A stretch of DNA of 64,000 bases from NCBI GenBank assembly GCA_900068845.1, contig CEFQ01000004.1:62159-126158 (forward strand), given 5' to 3'. Each line of letters opens with the position of its first letter. Within the stretch, counting starts at the first letter, position 1. Under the pieces are notes generated by a model. That model saw only the letters and a program-made list of their open reading frames with translations. It was not told where the DNA came from and ran no database searches. Below, in pieces: positions 38,689-48,180 of the stretch. The DNA is from Enterobacter ludwigii. Lineage in GTDB: Bacteria; Pseudomonadota; Gammaproteobacteria; Enterobacterales; Enterobacteriaceae. Both the position numbers and the translations under genes were made by a program.

Positions 38689-39390
38689 ATGATGACAACC
38701 CGCTGCGCGTCCGCATGTGGCCAGGCCGATTTCGGTTGGTTGCAGGCGCGCTACAGCTTCTCATTTGGCCACTATTTCGATCCAAAATTAATGGGCTACG
38801 CGTCACTGCGCGTGCTTAACCAGGAAATTCTGGCGCCGGGCGCCGCATTCCAGCCGCGCAGTTATCCGCAGGTCGATGTGCTGAATCTGGTGCTACAAGG
38901 TGAAGCCGAGTACCGCGACAGTGAAGGCAATCACCTGATTGCGCGTGAAGGCGAGGCGATGCTGCTCTCTGCGCGTCAGGGGGTGAATTACAGCGAAATC
39001 AACATCAGCAAAGATCGCCCGCTAACGCGTATGCAGCTGTGGCTGGCTGCCTGCCCGGAGCGTGAAAATCCGCTGTTGCAGAAGCTCGAACTGCCGCAGC
39101 AAACCAGCGTGTTGATCGCCTCACCCGATGGTGCGGAGGGCAGCCTGCAGTTGCGCCAGCAGGTTTGGGTGCATCAGGTGACGTTAGCCCCGGGCGAGCA
39201 GTACACGGTGAAATTACACGGGCCGCGCGCTTATCTGCAATCGATTCATGGTTCGCTGGATGTGCAGGCGAGCAGCGCCAATCAGCAGCCGCTGAGCTGC
39301 GGCGACGGCGCGTTTCTTAGTGATGAGAACCAGATTAGCCTGCAGGCCAGAACGCCGCTGCGCGCGCTGGTGATTGATCTGCCTGCATAA
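38689..39390 (+). CDS. yhaK: Pirin-family bicupin YhaK
   Basis: A cytoplasmic two-cupin protein of 233 residues, the E. coli length. The start at 38689 (MMTTRCASACGQADFGWLQ) follows CGGAGGA; the frame continues upstream without similarity. Landmarks are YSFSFGHYFDPKLMGYASLRVLNQE and HGPRAYLQSIHGSLDVQ. E. coli YhaK lacks the canonical pirin metal site and has been proposed as a sensor of oxidative or nitrosative stress. It is transcribed away from yhaJ. Confidence 0.93.
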   Translation: MMTTRCASACGQADFGWLQARYSFSFGHYFDPKLMGYASLRVLNQEILAPGAAFQPRSYPQVDVLNLVLQGEAEYRDSEGNHLIAREGEAMLLSARQGVNYSEINISKDRPLTRMQLWLAACPERENPLLQKLELPQQTSVLIASPDGAEGSLQLRQQVWVHQVTLAPGEQYTVKLHGPRAYLQSIHGSLDVQASSANQQPLSCGDGAFLSDENQISLQARTPLRALVIDLPA

Positions 39391-39437
39391 CATCTTTTGT
39401 CGCGGCGCAATCTATTGCGCATCAAATCGTGCGGCAT

Positions 39438-39462
39438 AAAAAAGGGCGACCGAAGTCGCCCT
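39438..39462 (-). terminator. Terminator of the lpoA-yraN-diaA-dolP genes
   Basis: On the minus strand AGGGCGAC-TTCG-GTCGCCCT is an 8-bp stem with a UUCG tetraloop, followed by six T. It lies 18 bases beyond the dolP stop. A smaller inverted repeat, GCGGCGCAAT...ATTGCGC, lies nearer yhaK (about 39403-39421). Confidence 0.88.
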
Positions 39463-39480
39463 GATAATGTGCAGTAACGT

Positions 39481-40053
39481 TTATTTGAGAATGGTGAAGG
39501 CCGTGGTCACGTGCTTCACACCGCTCACACGGCTGGCAACATCGGCCGCCGCCTTCGCTTCTTCTGCTGTGACCAGACCCAGCAAGAACACTTCACCGTT
39601 TTCGGTGGTCACTTTGACGTTCGAAGATTTCACCTGATCGCTGCCCAGCAGCTGCGAGCGGATTTTGGTGGTAATCCAGGTATCGGATGACGAGGTGCCG
39701 AGGCTGACTTTCTGTCCGCTACGGATTTCGTTATACACCTCGGTTGCACCGTCTACGCCCATGGCGATCTGTTTGGCGCGGCTCGCCAGATCTGGCGTTG
39801 GCGATTGACCGGTCAGCAGTACTTTGCCCTGATAGGCGGTGACAACGACGCGTGCCTGGTTTTTAATCTGCTCATCTTTTGCCAGTGCGTTAGAGACGCG
39901 CAGCTCCAGCGTACCGTCATCTACCTGCGTACCCACGGTGCGCGGGTCAGTGGCGGTTTTGGTGGCGACGGCAGCGCCGCCTGCAACCACGGCAACACAG
40001 CCTTGCAGCAGCAGGGCCGTGAAGAGAATGGCGACAGCGTTCAATGCTTTCAT
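39481..40053 (-). CDS. dolP: Outer-membrane lipoprotein DolP (YraP), two BON domains
   Basis: A lipoprotein of 190 residues (191 in E. coli). The start at 40053 follows AAGGAGC; the signal peptide ends in lipobox LLQGC. Two BON domains follow (about 45-115 and 120-190), with TAYQGKVLLTGQSPTPDLAS and NVKVTTENGEVFLLGLVT. DolP binds anionic phospholipid at division sites and supports the BAM complex and outer-membrane integrity. It starts 16 bases before the diaA stop on the same strand, so they overlap. Confidence 0.95.
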   Translation of the reverse strand: MKALNAVAILFTALLLQGCVAVVAGGAAVATKTATDPRTVGTQVDDGTLELRVSNALAKDEQIKNQARVVVTAYQGKVLLTGQSPTPDLASRAKQIAMGVDGATEVYNEIRSGQKVSLGTSSSDTWITTKIRSQLLGSDQVKSSNVKVTTENGEVFLLGLVTAEEAKAAADVASRVSGVKHVTTAFTILK

Positions 40054-40067
40054 TTGAGCTCCTTCAG

Positions 40068-40655
40068 TCATTCCTGGTGTGGGAACAAAGTGTTATCAAT
40101 CAAATCGCACAGGCAGTTCAGCGTCAGCATATGCATTTCCTGAATGCGCGCACTACGATGTGATGGAATGCGAATTTCCACATCATGCGGACCGAGCAGG
40201 CCCGCCAGTTCACCGCCATCATGGCCGGTTAACGCAACGATGGTCATATCGCGGGTAACCGCAGCTTCAACCGCTTTGACGATATCGCGGGTGTTGCCAC
40301 GGGTGGAAATGGCCAGCAGCACATCACCAGCCTGACCAAGCGCGCGAACCTGCTTGGCGTAAATTTCATCGTGCAGACGATCGTTGCCAATCGCCGTCAG
40401 CATCACATTATCGGCGCTCAGTGCCAGCGCAGGCAGGCTAGGGCGCTCCGTCTCGAAACGGTTAATCATGCTGGCGGCAAAATGCTGGGCATTGGCCGAC
40501 GAAGCACCGTTCCCGCAGCTAAGGATTTTGTTACCGTTCAGCAGCGATTGCACCAGCGTCATCGCGGCGCGAGAAATCGCATCGGGCAGCGCTTCGGCTG
40601 CGGCGATTTGTGTCTGAATACTTTCGGTAAAACACGCTTTAATTCTGTCCTGCAC
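40068..40655 (-). CDS. diaA: DnaA initiator-associating protein DiaA
   Basis: A SIS-domain protein of 195 residues (196 in E. coli) that binds DnaA as a tetramer and promotes timely initiation at oriC. The SIS fold includes [19 protein letters not shown] and [20 protein letters not shown]. The start codon is GTG (GTGCAGGAC), preceded by AGGTGG. It lies between yraN and dolP in the conserved order lpoA-yraN-diaA-dolP. Confidence 0.95.
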   Translation of the reverse strand: MQDRIKACFTESIQTQIAAAEALPDAISRAAMTLVQSLLNGNKILSCGNGASSANAQHFAASMINRFETERPSLPALALSADNVMLTAIGNDRLHDEIYAKQVRALGQAGDVLLAISTRGNTRDIVKAVEAAVTRDMTIVALTGHDGGELAGLLGPHDVEIRIPSHRSARIQEMHMLTLNCLCDLIDNTLFPHQE

Positions 40656-40669
40656 AAGACCACCTGGTT

Positions 40670-41065
40670 CTATCCATCGGCATTAAAGGCATCGGGCAGC
40701 CACTCCAGCTCACGCCCGGTAATGGCAATGATGTCAAAACGGCAATTCACCGTATCAAAACTGCCGCCACGCGCCAGCAACCAGAGCGCGGCAGCACGCA
40801 GCAGCTTTTGTTGTTTCTGGCGCGTTACGCTGGCGGCGGCACCGCCGTAGCGCGCATCGCGACGATAGCGCACTTCAACAAAAACCCAGCAATCGGCGTC
40901 GCGCATAATCAGGTCAATTTCCCCGCTGCGACAGCGGACATTGCTGGCGAACCACTGCAGTCCGGCGCGCTCCAGAAAACGGCGCGCCAGTTGTTCCTGC
41001 TCAGCGCCAATGCGCTGGCGGTTTACTGCACCGGAACGATCTGTCCCTGACGATACTGGTTCCAT
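40670..41065 (-). CDS. yraN: UPF0102 endonuclease-like protein YraN
   Basis: A small protein of 131 residues with a Holliday-junction-resolvase-like endonuclease fold (UPF0102). The motif GEIDLIM...[11 protein letters not shown] supplies the acidic residues and Lys/Arg typical of such nucleases. The start at 41065 follows AGGAAG and matches the E. coli length; it lies inside the end of lpoA, a 43-bp overlap. No cellular role is established. Confidence 0.9.
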   Translation of the reverse strand: MEPVSSGTDRSGAVNRQRIGAEQEQLARRFLERAGLQWFASNVRCRSGEIDLIMRDADCWVFVEVRYRRDARYGGAAASVTRQKQQKLLRAAALWLLARGGSFDTVNCRFDIIAITGRELEWLPDAFNADG

Positions 41066-43044
41066 GCCAACTTCCTGTTGATCACGCAATCCGTGTCGGC
41101 GTTCAGCTTGCCGGTGTTGCCATCAATGGCAAAGCCTGGCACCTGACGCATCTGGTTAAAGTGATTCGCCAGCGTCCAGGCATCAATGCCCATCGCGTAA
41201 AGGCGAACCAGCGAATAATCGTTGTTGAACGACTTCGCCGCTTGCTGCATCAGGCCGGGATTGTTACCGGACAGCAGCGGAATATCGCTGAACTGCAGTC
41301 CGTCCATCTCCAGACGGAAGTCCGGACCTGCGCCCGCCTGCGCACTGCGTGAACTGGCGTACAGCGCAGTATTGTTACGGCTGCTGGTACGCATCGCAAT
41401 CATTGGTTTGATCAGCTGCAGCTCATCCTGGCTGGCAACAATGTACACCGCATCAACGCTGCCGCTGCTGGCATCTGCCGTTGGCGCCGGTGCGCTGGAT
41501 TGCGGCGCTGGGATCGTCAGGCCAGCAATCGCTACACTCTGCGATGGTGCAGGCTCAACGCTCAGCGGTGTACCGCTTAACGCGATACCGGCGCCGCTGT
41601 TGATCCCTTGCTTCAGTTCGCCGACGCCGCCGAAACGCTGCTGCAGTACGGTTGAACCACCCAGCGTTTGCCACTCTTGCGCAAACGCTTTACTGATGCG
41701 ATCGCCATAACTGCTGCGCGGCACCAGCAGCAACGGCTGGCGTTTGCCCTGCTCGTAGATATGGTGCGCGGCATCGCGTGCTTCGTCTTCAGGAGAAAGC
41801 GCAAAGTAACAAATATTCGGATGGTTCTGGATCTGTTCTGGCTCGTTAAGCGCCAACACGTTAAGTGGGGTTTGGCTGTTGACCACTTGTTCTACGTCGT
41901 TTTTCAGCAGCGGGCCGACCACCAGCGTGGCGCCATCTTGCTGTGCTTGCTGCATCACCTGCGCAATGGGCTGGCTGCTGGTGTCATACACTTTCACCTG
42001 CGCATTGCTGTCGCCTTGCGCGGCAGCCGGTTGTGCGGCTGGCTGCGGCTGCTCGATTTGCGGTGGTGTATTCCCTGCAACGGCTGGGCTGACAACGCTG
42101 TTAGTGTCGGCTGGCGTCTGCGCGCTGGCATCGTCGGCGGCAGGTGCTGCTGGCGCGGCTTGCGGCGCGGGCGCGTTGAGCACGCCATTGCGTGCATCGG
42201 TGAAGCCTTTCTGAATCGCGTTGGCAAACACCTGCGCCTGGCCATTGAGCGGCAGCAGCAACGCGATGGTATTCGTCGACGCTTTAGTGAAGTTTTGCAC
42301 CTGGCTGAGCTGAGTGGGCAGCGTTTTCGCGCCTGGGTTCTGCGGATAGCGCGTCTGCCAGTCTTTAATCGCCGCTTTCAACATCTGTGGATCCTGGCTG
42401 TTCGTGCGCCAGGTATTCAGCAGATCGAGCCAGCCTTGCAGCGTATTTTCGTCAGCATTAATCACCAGGCTATTGATCTGATCCTGCGTCATTTGCGTCA
42501 GCGCTTGCCAGGTTGCATCGATATTACTTTGGTGATCAACGCCTTTCAGCAGCGGTTCCTGAGCAATATAGGCACGCAGCAGCGGCAGTGAAGGACGATT
42601 CTGGGCCGCCGCGATTTGCAGCGCGTAGTAGCGCACCTGCTGATCCTGCGACAGATCGCCGCTTTTTACCTTACCGAGCAACTGTTGTGCGCCGCTATAG
42701 TCCTGCTGACCAATCTGCATTTGCGCACGCAGCAGCAGCAGTTCTTGCTGTTGCACATCGCTCAGCTGTTGCGGCAGTTGATTCAGCTGATTAGCCGCCT
42801 GCGGATACTTTCCTTCCTTCAACAGGGCACGGATGGCAAGTAATTGCCAGTCGGTCTTGCTATCATCGCTGCTTTGCTGCACCTGTTGCAGATAATAGTC
42901 AGACCGGCCAGTCGCAGGACCCTGAATATTGACGTTAGAGGTTTGTTGCGGTCCCTGACCACTACATGCGGCTAAAATCAGCCCAGCGAGAAGAACAGGT
43001 ACTAAGCGTCCTGCTTTATGACGTACGACTTTTGAAGGAAGCAT
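41023..43044 (-). CDS. lpoA: Outer-membrane lipoprotein activator of PBP1A, LpoA
   Basis: A lipoprotein of 673 residues (678 in E. coli) that reaches through the peptidoglycan to activate PBP1A. The start at 43044 ([10 protein letters not shown]) leads to a signal peptide with lipobox LAAC. The N-terminal TPR-like helical domain (about 30-250) is followed by an Ala/Pro/Gln-rich low-complexity linker (about 280-350). The C-terminal periplasmic-binding-protein-like domain ends [19 protein letters not shown]. Upstream in-frame ATGs are ignored because they lie in the leader. It is divergent from rsmI. Confidence 0.95.
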   Translation of the reverse strand: MLPSKVVRHKAGRLVPVLLAGLILAACSGQGPQQTSNVNIQGPATGRSDYYLQQVQQSSDDSKTDWQLLAIRALLKEGKYPQAANQLNQLPQQLSDVQQQELLLLRAQMQIGQQDYSGAQQLLGKVKSGDLSQDQQVRYYALQIAAAQNRPSLPLLRAYIAQEPLLKGVDHQSNIDATWQALTQMTQDQINSLVINADENTLQGWLDLLNTWRTNSQDPQMLKAAIKDWQTRYPQNPGAKTLPTQLSQVQNFTKASTNTIALLLPLNGQAQVFANAIQKGFTDARNGVLNAPAPQAAPAAPAADDASAQTPADTNSVVSPAVAGNTPPQIEQPQPAAQPAAAQGDSNAQVKVYDTSSQPIAQVMQQAQQDGATLVVGPLLKNDVEQVVNSQTPLNVLALNEPEQIQNHPNICYFALSPEDEARDAAHHIYEQGKRQPLLLVPRSSYGDRISKAFAQEWQTLGGSTVLQQRFGGVGELKQGINSGAGIALSGTPLSVEPAPSQSVAIAGLTIPAPQSSAPAPTADASSGSVDAVYIVASQDELQLIKPMIAMRTSSRNNTALYASSRSAQAGAGPDFRLEMDGLQFSDIPLLSGNNPGLMQQAAKSFNNDYSLVRLYAMGIDAWTLANHFNQMRQVPGFAIDGNTGKLNADTDCVINRKLAWNQYRQGQIVPVQ

Positions 43045-43106
43045 ACTGTATCCAGTGATGTTTTTTTCAAGATGCTCAATATTAAATCGGCAATTCGGAT
43101 GAAACA

Positions 43107-43970
43107 ATGAAACAACTCGATCGGGCAGAGATTTCTGCCAGCACGCTCTATATCGTTCCTACCCCGATCGGTAACCTGGGTGATATCACTCAACGAGCGT
43201 TGACGGTGCTCTCGAGCGTCGATCTAGTCGCAGCGGAAGATACACGTCATACCGGGCTGTTGCTACAACATTTCGCCATCAATGCGCGACTCTTCGCACT
43301 TCACGACCACAACGAACAGCAGAAAGCTGAGGTACTGTTAGCCAAGCTGCAAGAGGGCCAGAGCATTGCGCTGGTCTCTGATGCGGGTACGCCGTTAATC
43401 AACGATCCCGGCTACCATTTAGTGCGTCGTTGTCGTGAAGCTGGCGTGCGCGTAGTGCCATTGCCAGGCGCCTGCGCAGCGATTACAGCATTAAGCGCGG
43501 CGGGGTTACCGTCCGATCGTTTCTGTTACGAAGGGTTTCTACCGGCTAAAAGTAAAGGACGCTGCGATGTGCTGCGTGCGCTGGGCGAGGAGCCGCGTAC
43601 GCTGATTTTCTATGAATCGACTCATCGCCTGATCGATAGCCTGCAAGATATGGTCAGCGTGTGGGGCGGCGAGCGCTATGTGGTGCTGGCGCGTGAATTA
43701 ACCAAAACCTGGGAATCGCTGCAGGGCGCGCCGGTGGGCGAACTGCTGGCGTGGGTGCTGGAAGATGAAAACCGTCGTAAAGGTGAGATGGTGCTGATTG
43801 TTGAAGGCCACAAAGCCGATGAAGAAGCGCTGCCGGCTGAGGCGTTGCGTACGCTGGCGCTGCTGCAAAAAGAGCTGCCCCTGAAGAAAGCCGCCGCGCT
43901 GACGGCGGAAATTCATGGCGTGAAGAAGAACGCACTATATAAGTACGCGCTGGAGCAGCAAGAGGCGTGA
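43107..43970 (+). CDS. rsmI: 16S rRNA (cytidine-1402-2'-O)-methyltransferase RsmI
   Basis: An SAM-dependent tetrapyrrole-methylase-fold enzyme of 287 residues (286 in E. coli). It 2'-O-methylates C1402 in the decoding centre, next to the base modified by RsmH. Landmarks are [18 protein letters not shown] near residue 14, [30 protein letters not shown] and [19 protein letters not shown]. The rnpB promoter overlaps its stop codon. Confidence 0.97.
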   Translation: MKQLDRAEISASTLYIVPTPIGNLGDITQRALTVLSSVDLVAAEDTRHTGLLLQHFAINARLFALHDHNEQQKAEVLLAKLQEGQSIALVSDAGTPLINDPGYHLVRRCREAGVRVVPLPGACAAITALSAAGLPSDRFCYEGFLPAKSKGRCDVLRALGEEPRTLIFYESTHRLIDSLQDMVSVWGGERYVVLARELTKTWESLQGAPVGELLAWVLEDENRRKGEMVLIVEGHKADEEALPAEALRTLALLQKELPLKKAAALTAEIHGVKKNALYKYALEQQEA

Positions 43971-43995
43971 CAAATGGCGGCGGATCGCCTATTAT
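43967..43995 (+). promoter_or_regulatory. rnpB promoter
   Basis: GTGACA (43967-43972) and TATTAT (43990-43995) are exactly 17 bases apart; the RNA start follows eight bases later. The -35 overlaps the rsmI stop codon. The GC-rich segment after the -10 (CCCGCGCC) resembles a stringent discriminator. Confidence 0.8.
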
Positions 43996-44003
43996 CCCGC
44001 GCC

Positions 44004-44382
<379 letters not shown>

Positions 44383-44387
44383 TTTTT

Positions 44388-44422
44388 AAACACAAAACCC
44401 GCTTCGGCGGGTTTTGTGTTTT
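44388..44422 (+). terminator. rnpB terminator
   Basis: AAACACAAAACCCGC and GCGGGTTTTGTGTTT form a 15-bp stem closed by TTCG, just after the mature 3' end. The RNA is expected to be trimmed back from here. Confidence 0.9.
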
Positions 44423-44587
44423 CTGGGGTGGGATGAGCAAGGAAATTAATTAATCGCGCCCACGTAAAGAAATGAAAATCCCGGAAAACATTATTGCGGC
44501 TATGCCAGAATAAGCGCGTGTTTAACCACCGAGGACAAATTTAATCCACACTGATGAGAAGCAACAACGTGGATAAGTTGTAATTTT

Positions 44588-44686
44588 ATGGACAAAATTT
44601 TCGCGCCAAATAAGGCTTTATTCTCTTCTTCTTTCCCTGCTTTAAACTGCCCAATCTGCGATCAGCACTGGCGTTTCGCGCTTTAG
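44588..44686 (+). CDS. Candidate upstream ORF (32 aa) in the mdtJI leader
   Basis: An ATG-to-TAG frame of 32 codons, starting MDKIFAPNK and ending CDQHWRFAL, ends 93 bases before mdtJ. The gap between rnpB and mdtJ is 357 bp, unusually long, and holds nothing else I can name. In E. coli a leader ORF called mdtU is reported to be needed for spermidine induction of mdtJI; size and place agree, but I cannot confirm sequence similarity. The SD is weak (GGATAAG, about 14 bases upstream). Treat as a candidate. Confidence 0.4.
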   Translation: MDKIFAPNKALFSSSFPALNCPICDQHWRFAL

Positions 44687-44779
44687 TTCCGTTCTCTCCT
44701 TTCTGACTTTTTACATTAATTCGGCTCACACGCCTATTTTCGCGTGGGTGGCGTTTATTTCTCGTTCAGGAGAGAAATT

Positions 44780-45130
44780 ATGCTGTATTGGATTTTATTA
44801 GCGCTGGCGATTGCCGCGGAAATTATTGGTACCGTCTCGATGAAATGGGCCAGCGTTAACGGCGGCAACGCCGGTTATATTTTTATGCTGGTAATGATCG
44901 CACTTTCTTATATTTGTTTATCCTTTGCCATTAAGCGTATTGCCCTTGGTGTGGCGTATGCCATGTGGGAGGGCGTGGGTATTCTGTTTATTACGCTGTT
45001 CAGCGTGCTGTTGTTTGATGAGACCTTATCTGTCGTCAAAGTCGCCGGACTGCTAACGCTGATCCTCGGCATTGTCCTAATCAAATTAGGTACGCTGAGT
45101 CGCAAGGAACTGCGCCATGGCAACGTTTAA
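44780..45130 (+). CDS. mdtJ: Spermidine export protein MdtJ (SMR family)
   Basis: A four-helix small-multidrug-resistance protein of 116 residues (121 in E. coli). It forms a heteromer with MdtI to export spermidine. The conserved Glu of helix 1 is in [16 protein letters not shown], and helix 3 has [12 protein letters not shown]. The start at 44780 follows AGGAGAG; twelve upstream in-frame codons are not supported. It overlaps mdtI by 14 bases. In E. coli mdtJI is elsewhere on the chromosome. Confidence 0.93.
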   Translation: MLYWILLALAIAAEIIGTVSMKWASVNGGNAGYIFMLVMIALSYICLSFAIKRIALGVAYAMWEGVGILFITLFSVLLFDETLSVVKVAGLLTLILGIVLIKLGTLSRKELRHGNV

Positions 45131-45446
45131 CTGGATACACATCGCGTGGCTGGTGCTGGCTATTGGTCTGGAAATCGTCGCCAATATCTTCCTGAAATAT
45201 TCTAATGGTTTTCGCCGTCCGCTATTTGGCGTGTTATCGCTGGTTGCTGTGCTGGCGGCGTTCAGTGCGCTGGCGCAGGCGGTGAAAGGCATCGATCTCA
45301 CCGTCGCGTATGCATTATGGGGCGGGCTGGGATTGGTGGCCACGGTGGCGGCCGGCTGGATTTTATTCGGTCAGCGACTGAGCCGCACCGGCTGGCTGGG
45401 TGTGGGATTGCTGTTAATCGGTATGGTGCTGATTAAGTTCGCTTGA
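45117..45446 (+). CDS. mdtI: Spermidine export protein MdtI (SMR family)
   Basis: The SMR partner of MdtJ, 109 residues as in E. coli, with four membrane helices. The conserved Glu is in [19 protein letters not shown] and helix 3 has [13 protein letters not shown]. The 14-base overlap with mdtJ implies coupled translation of the two halves of the exporter. Confidence 0.94.
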   Translation: MATFNWIHIAWLVLAIGLEIVANIFLKYSNGFRRPLFGVLSLVAVLAAFSALAQAVKGIDLTVAYALWGGLGLVATVAAGWILFGQRLSRTGWLGVGLLLIGMVLIKFA

Positions 45447-45478
45447 AAAAGCTTCACCTCTCCACCGGAGAGGTGAAG
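45447..45478 (-). terminator. Terminator of yqjG (minus strand)
   Basis: CTTCACCTCTCC and GGAGAGGTGAAG form a perfect 12-bp stem with a 3-nt loop. On the minus strand it is followed by CTTTTTC, giving a U-run eight bases beyond the yqjG stop. It may also slow mdtI transcripts on the other strand. Confidence 0.8.
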
Positions 45479-45485
45479 ATTAGCC

Positions 45486-46460
45486 TCAATCCCGGCCGTG
45501 TGGCTCATCCCAGTCAAAGGCTGGGCCCAGCGAGATCACACCGCTTGGGTTAATGGTTTTGTGGCTGCAATAATAGTGATGGCGGATGTGCGGCAGGTTA
45601 ACCGTGTCAGCGATGCCGGGCATCTGATAGATGTCGCGCAGGAAGCCACTGAGGTTACGGTAATCACTGATGCGATGGCGGTCGCACTTAAAGTGGGTGA
45701 CGTAGACCGGATCAAAGCGCACTAACGTAGTCCACAAGCGCAAATCGGCTTCGGTAAGTTGATCGCCAGTGAGATAGCGATGCTGACCGAGAATCTGCTC
45801 AAGACGCGCTAAGGAGTGAAACAGCGATGTAACGGATTCATCGTAGGCTGCTTGCGAAGTAGCAAAACCGCTTTTATAAACACCGTTGTTTACCGTGTCG
45901 TAAACCCAGCTGTTCACCTCATCGATCTTTTCACGCAGGTCGGCGGGATAATAGTCACCCGCGCGGGCACCTTGCGCATCGAACGCACTGTTGAGCATAC
46001 GCATGATGTCGGCGGATTCATTGCTGACGATGGTTTGCTGAGTTTTATCCCACAGCACCGGCACGGTGACGCGACCGGTGTAGTGCGCATCGGCGTGCAG
46101 ATAGAGCTGATAGAGAAATTCTTTTTGATACAACGCGTCGCCAGTGGCGTCAGGGAAACGGGTGTCGAAGGTCCAGCCGTTTTCCAGCATCAGCGGATGT
46201 ACCACCGAAACCGAAATCATCTCTTCCAGTCCCTTGAGCTGGCGCATTAACAGCGTGCGATGCGCCCACGGGCAAGCAAGAGAGACATAAAGATGGTAAC
46301 GACCGCGTTCAGCAGCGAAGCCCGCTTGGCCGGTTGGGCCGGCGCTGCCATCGGCGGTAACCCAGTTACGCCAGACGGCGTCAGAGCGTTTGAAGCGGCC
46401 ACCGGTTGACTTCGTATCGTACCAGGTGTCATGCCAGACACCGTCAATCAGCTGTCCCAT
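45486..46460 (-). CDS. yqjG: Glutathionyl-hydroquinone reductase YqjG
   Basis: A xi-class glutathione transferase of 324 residues (328 in E. coli) that reduces glutathionyl-hydroquinones to hydroquinones. The active-site Cys is in SLACPWAHRTL near residue 62. VPVLWDKTQQTIVSNESADI and LTEADLRLWTTLVRFDPVYV are family signatures. The start at 46460 (MGQLIDGVWHD) follows GGAGGG. It lies downstream of yqjF with a terminator-like hairpin between them. Confidence 0.95.
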   Translation of the reverse strand: MGQLIDGVWHDTWYDTKSTGGRFKRSDAVWRNWVTADGSAGPTGQAGFAAERGRYHLYVSLACPWAHRTLLMRQLKGLEEMISVSVVHPLMLENGWTFDTRFPDATGDALYQKEFLYQLYLHADAHYTGRVTVPVLWDKTQQTIVSNESADIMRMLNSAFDAQGARAGDYYPADLREKIDEVNSWVYDTVNNGVYKSGFATSQAAYDESVTSLFHSLARLEQILGQHRYLTGDQLTEADLRLWTTLVRFDPVYVTHFKCDRHRISDYRNLSGFLRDIYQMPGIADTVNLPHIRHHYYCSHKTINPSGVISLGPAFDWDEPHGRD

Positions 46461-46474
46461 AAGCCCTCCATAAT

Positions 46475-46501
46475 AAAAAAGGGCGAGGAAAATCCCCGCC
46501 C
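46475..46501 (-). terminator. Terminator between yqjF and yqjG
   Basis: On the minus strand GGGCGGGG and CCTCGCCC pair (one G-U) around a short loop, followed by six T. The T-run ends just before the yqjG ribosome binding site, so yqjG may depend on read-through or its own promoter. Confidence 0.75.
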
Positions 46502-46540
46502 CTGTCATTCAGTATATGTGTTCTCGGACGCTTATGCTGC

Positions 46541-46951
46541 TTAGCGTGCGGCCGCTGGCTGGACGCGCTGACGAATCAGACGGTCAATGCTGTAAGCGCC
46601 TGGACCTACCAGACCCAACACCAGGAAACCACCGGCGATGGAGAGGTTTTTCATGAACATCAGCTGGTTAACACCTTCCGCAAAGTTGCTGTGGAACAGG
46701 AACGCTGTCAGCAGGGTGAAACCCGCGGTGAACAGTGCGGTAAAGCGCGTCAGGAAACCGAACAGAATGGCCAAGCCGCCGCCGAACTCCAGCAGGATAA
46801 CCAGTGGCAGCAGGAAGCCAGGGACGCCCATCGCCTGCATGTACTGTGCGGTGCCCGCATAACCGGTGATTTTGCCCCAGCCTGCGGTGATAAACAGAAT
46901 GGTCATCAATACGCGTGCTACCAGCAGGCCTGAGTCTTCGAATTTTTTCAT
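46541..46951 (-). CDS. yqjF: DoxX-family membrane protein YqjF
   Basis: A four-helix inner-membrane protein of 136 residues (130 in E. coli). ILFITAGWGKITGYAGTAQY and LPLVILLEFGGGLAILFGFLTRF are near-identical to E. coli. DoxX proteins are linked to quinone or thiosulfate redox chemistry; the E. coli gene responds to nitroaromatics through YhaJ. Two adjacent ATGs exist; the second (46951) has the better distance to GGAG. Confidence 0.93.
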   Translation of the reverse strand: MKKFEDSGLLVARVLMTILFITAGWGKITGYAGTAQYMQAMGVPGFLLPLVILLEFGGGLAILFGFLTRFTALFTAGFTLLTAFLFHSNFAEGVNQLMFMKNLSIAGGFLVLGLVGPGAYSIDRLIRQRVQPAAAR

Positions 46952-47157
46952 CATCTACTCCAACAAGGTTTTTGTTGCAGGTTGTTGGCCTGCGGGTTTT
47001 GAATCCCCTTGAACCGGCTGTTTCAGTTCAGTGGGCTGATGGAGGGAGATAATAATCGCAGGTTGGAATAGTTGTAAGCGAGATATACTGTCAATGTTGT
47101 TCAGTAAATTTGAGGGGGCGAAACCGAACCTTTACGATCCGGTTTTAAATAGAGGGA

Positions 47158-47442
47158 TTAGCGTGTATTTAAGGTGGATTTGATCATGCGCCAGGTGCTC
47201 CAGGCGCCGAAGCCGCGCTTGGCCCAGCGCAGCAGGCGATTGGGGCTGCGAATCGACCAGATAGCCAATGCGCTGCTCCCGATTGCCAGGTAGCGGCGCA
47301 TGCCAATGAAGGTCAGCCAGCCACGATCGTATTGCGCGGTGCTGGCTAGCCAATCGCGTCCATCGGCGCTGAGATCGAGTCGCTGTTGCTGCACCTGATT
47401 AAGCAGTTCGTGAATGCGTGCTTCACGTTCGCGGCGGCTCAT
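47158..47442 (-). CDS. yqjK: YqjK-like protein
   Basis: A small basic protein of 94 residues (99 in E. coli). A coiled, charged N-terminus (MSRREREARIHELLNQVQQQRLDLS) is followed by one hydrophobic segment (about 49-65) and WAKRGFGAWSTWRMIKSTL. The function is unknown. Its start overlaps the yqjE stop by four bases, so yqjD-yqjE-yqjK is one operon. Confidence 0.9.
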   Translation of the reverse strand: MSRREREARIHELLNQVQQQRLDLSADGRDWLASTAQYDRGWLTFIGMRRYLAIGSSALAIWSIRSPNRLLRWAKRGFGAWSTWRMIKSTLNTR

Positions 47443-47837
47443 GAGCGATCTTCCTCCAGCAATTTACGATCGGTATCCAGCTCTTTACGCGTGTGGCGTA
47501 ACAACGTTGACTGGCGTGACTTGTACAACGTCCACAAACCAAAGATCAGCGCCAACGCAAACAGTACCGCGGTGGTGATAGCAATGGCCATCAGGCGATA
47601 TTGCGCATCTACCGCCCAGATGATCAGTACCATCAGGCTCATAAGACCGAAAGCTGTAAACAGCATGGTGAGGCCAACCATCATCAGCATCTGAATCAGG
47701 TTTGCCTTCTCCTCTTCCAGTTCCACAATGGCCAGTCGGACACGCGTCTCGACCATGCTGACCAGCGTGGTAACTATCCGTTGACCGATGTTAAAGACCC
47801 CTTTGCCGGGGCCGTGGCTTTGCTGACTATCACTCAT
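47439..47837 (-). CDS. yqjE: Phage holin-like membrane protein YqjE
   Basis: A protein of 132 residues with two adjacent membrane helices (LIQMLMMVGLTMLFTAFGLM and a second near residue 85). It belongs to the holin-like YqjE family. The start at 47837 aligns with E. coli; an ATG one codon earlier overlaps the yqjD stop (TAATG). There is no separate SD, so it is translated by coupling to yqjD. Confidence 0.9.
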   Translation of the reverse strand: MSDSQQSHGPGKGVFNIGQRIVTTLVSMVETRVRLAIVELEEEKANLIQMLMMVGLTMLFTAFGLMSLMVLIIWAVDAQYRLMAIAITTAVLFALALIFGLWTLYKSRQSTLLRHTRKELDTDRKLLEEDRS

Positions 47838-47839
47838 CA

Positions 47840-48145
47840 TTAACGCCGTGAGATTAGAATGCCGATGAGAATACCTACCGCTGCACCAATACCCACGCCG
47901 TGCCACGGATTATCACGCACGTATTCGTCCGCTTTTTCCGCCGCTTCACGCGTAGTTTGTGCAATACGTTCGCCGGAATCGCCGAGGCGTTCACGGGAGC
48001 TTTCAATAGCACCGCGCGCTTTATGACGCAGTTTATCCAGCTCACCTTTGGATTTATCTGCTGAGCTACTCAGCACTTCTTCCAGGGTATCAGCCAGATT
48101 TTTCAATTCAGCGCGCAGATGTTCAGATGTTGTTTCTTTAGCCAT
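47840..48145 (-). CDS. yqjD: ElaB/YqjD-family membrane-anchored ribosome-binding protein
   Basis: A protein of 101 residues (101 in E. coli), DUF883. A long amphipathic coiled N-terminal part (SEHLRAELKNLADTLEEVLS) is followed by a C-terminal tail anchor (WHGVGIGAAVGILIGILISRR). In E. coli YqjD binds 70S ribosomes at the membrane in stationary phase and is RpoS-dependent. It is the first gene of yqjD-yqjE-yqjK; AAAGGAG lies upstream. Confidence 0.93.
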   Translation of the reverse strand: MAKETTSEHLRAELKNLADTLEEVLSSSADKSKGELDKLRHKARGAIESSRERLGDSGERIAQTTREAAEKADEYVRDNPWHGVGIGAAVGILIGILISRR

Positions 48146-48180
48146 GGAAATCTCCTTTTACAGCATTTAGTTAAGTCCGA

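Noticed and set aside
44472..44513. 13-codon ORF in the mdtJI leader as the regulatory peptide
   Set aside because: Too short and with a poor SD; mentioned only as a second candidate to the 32-codon frame.
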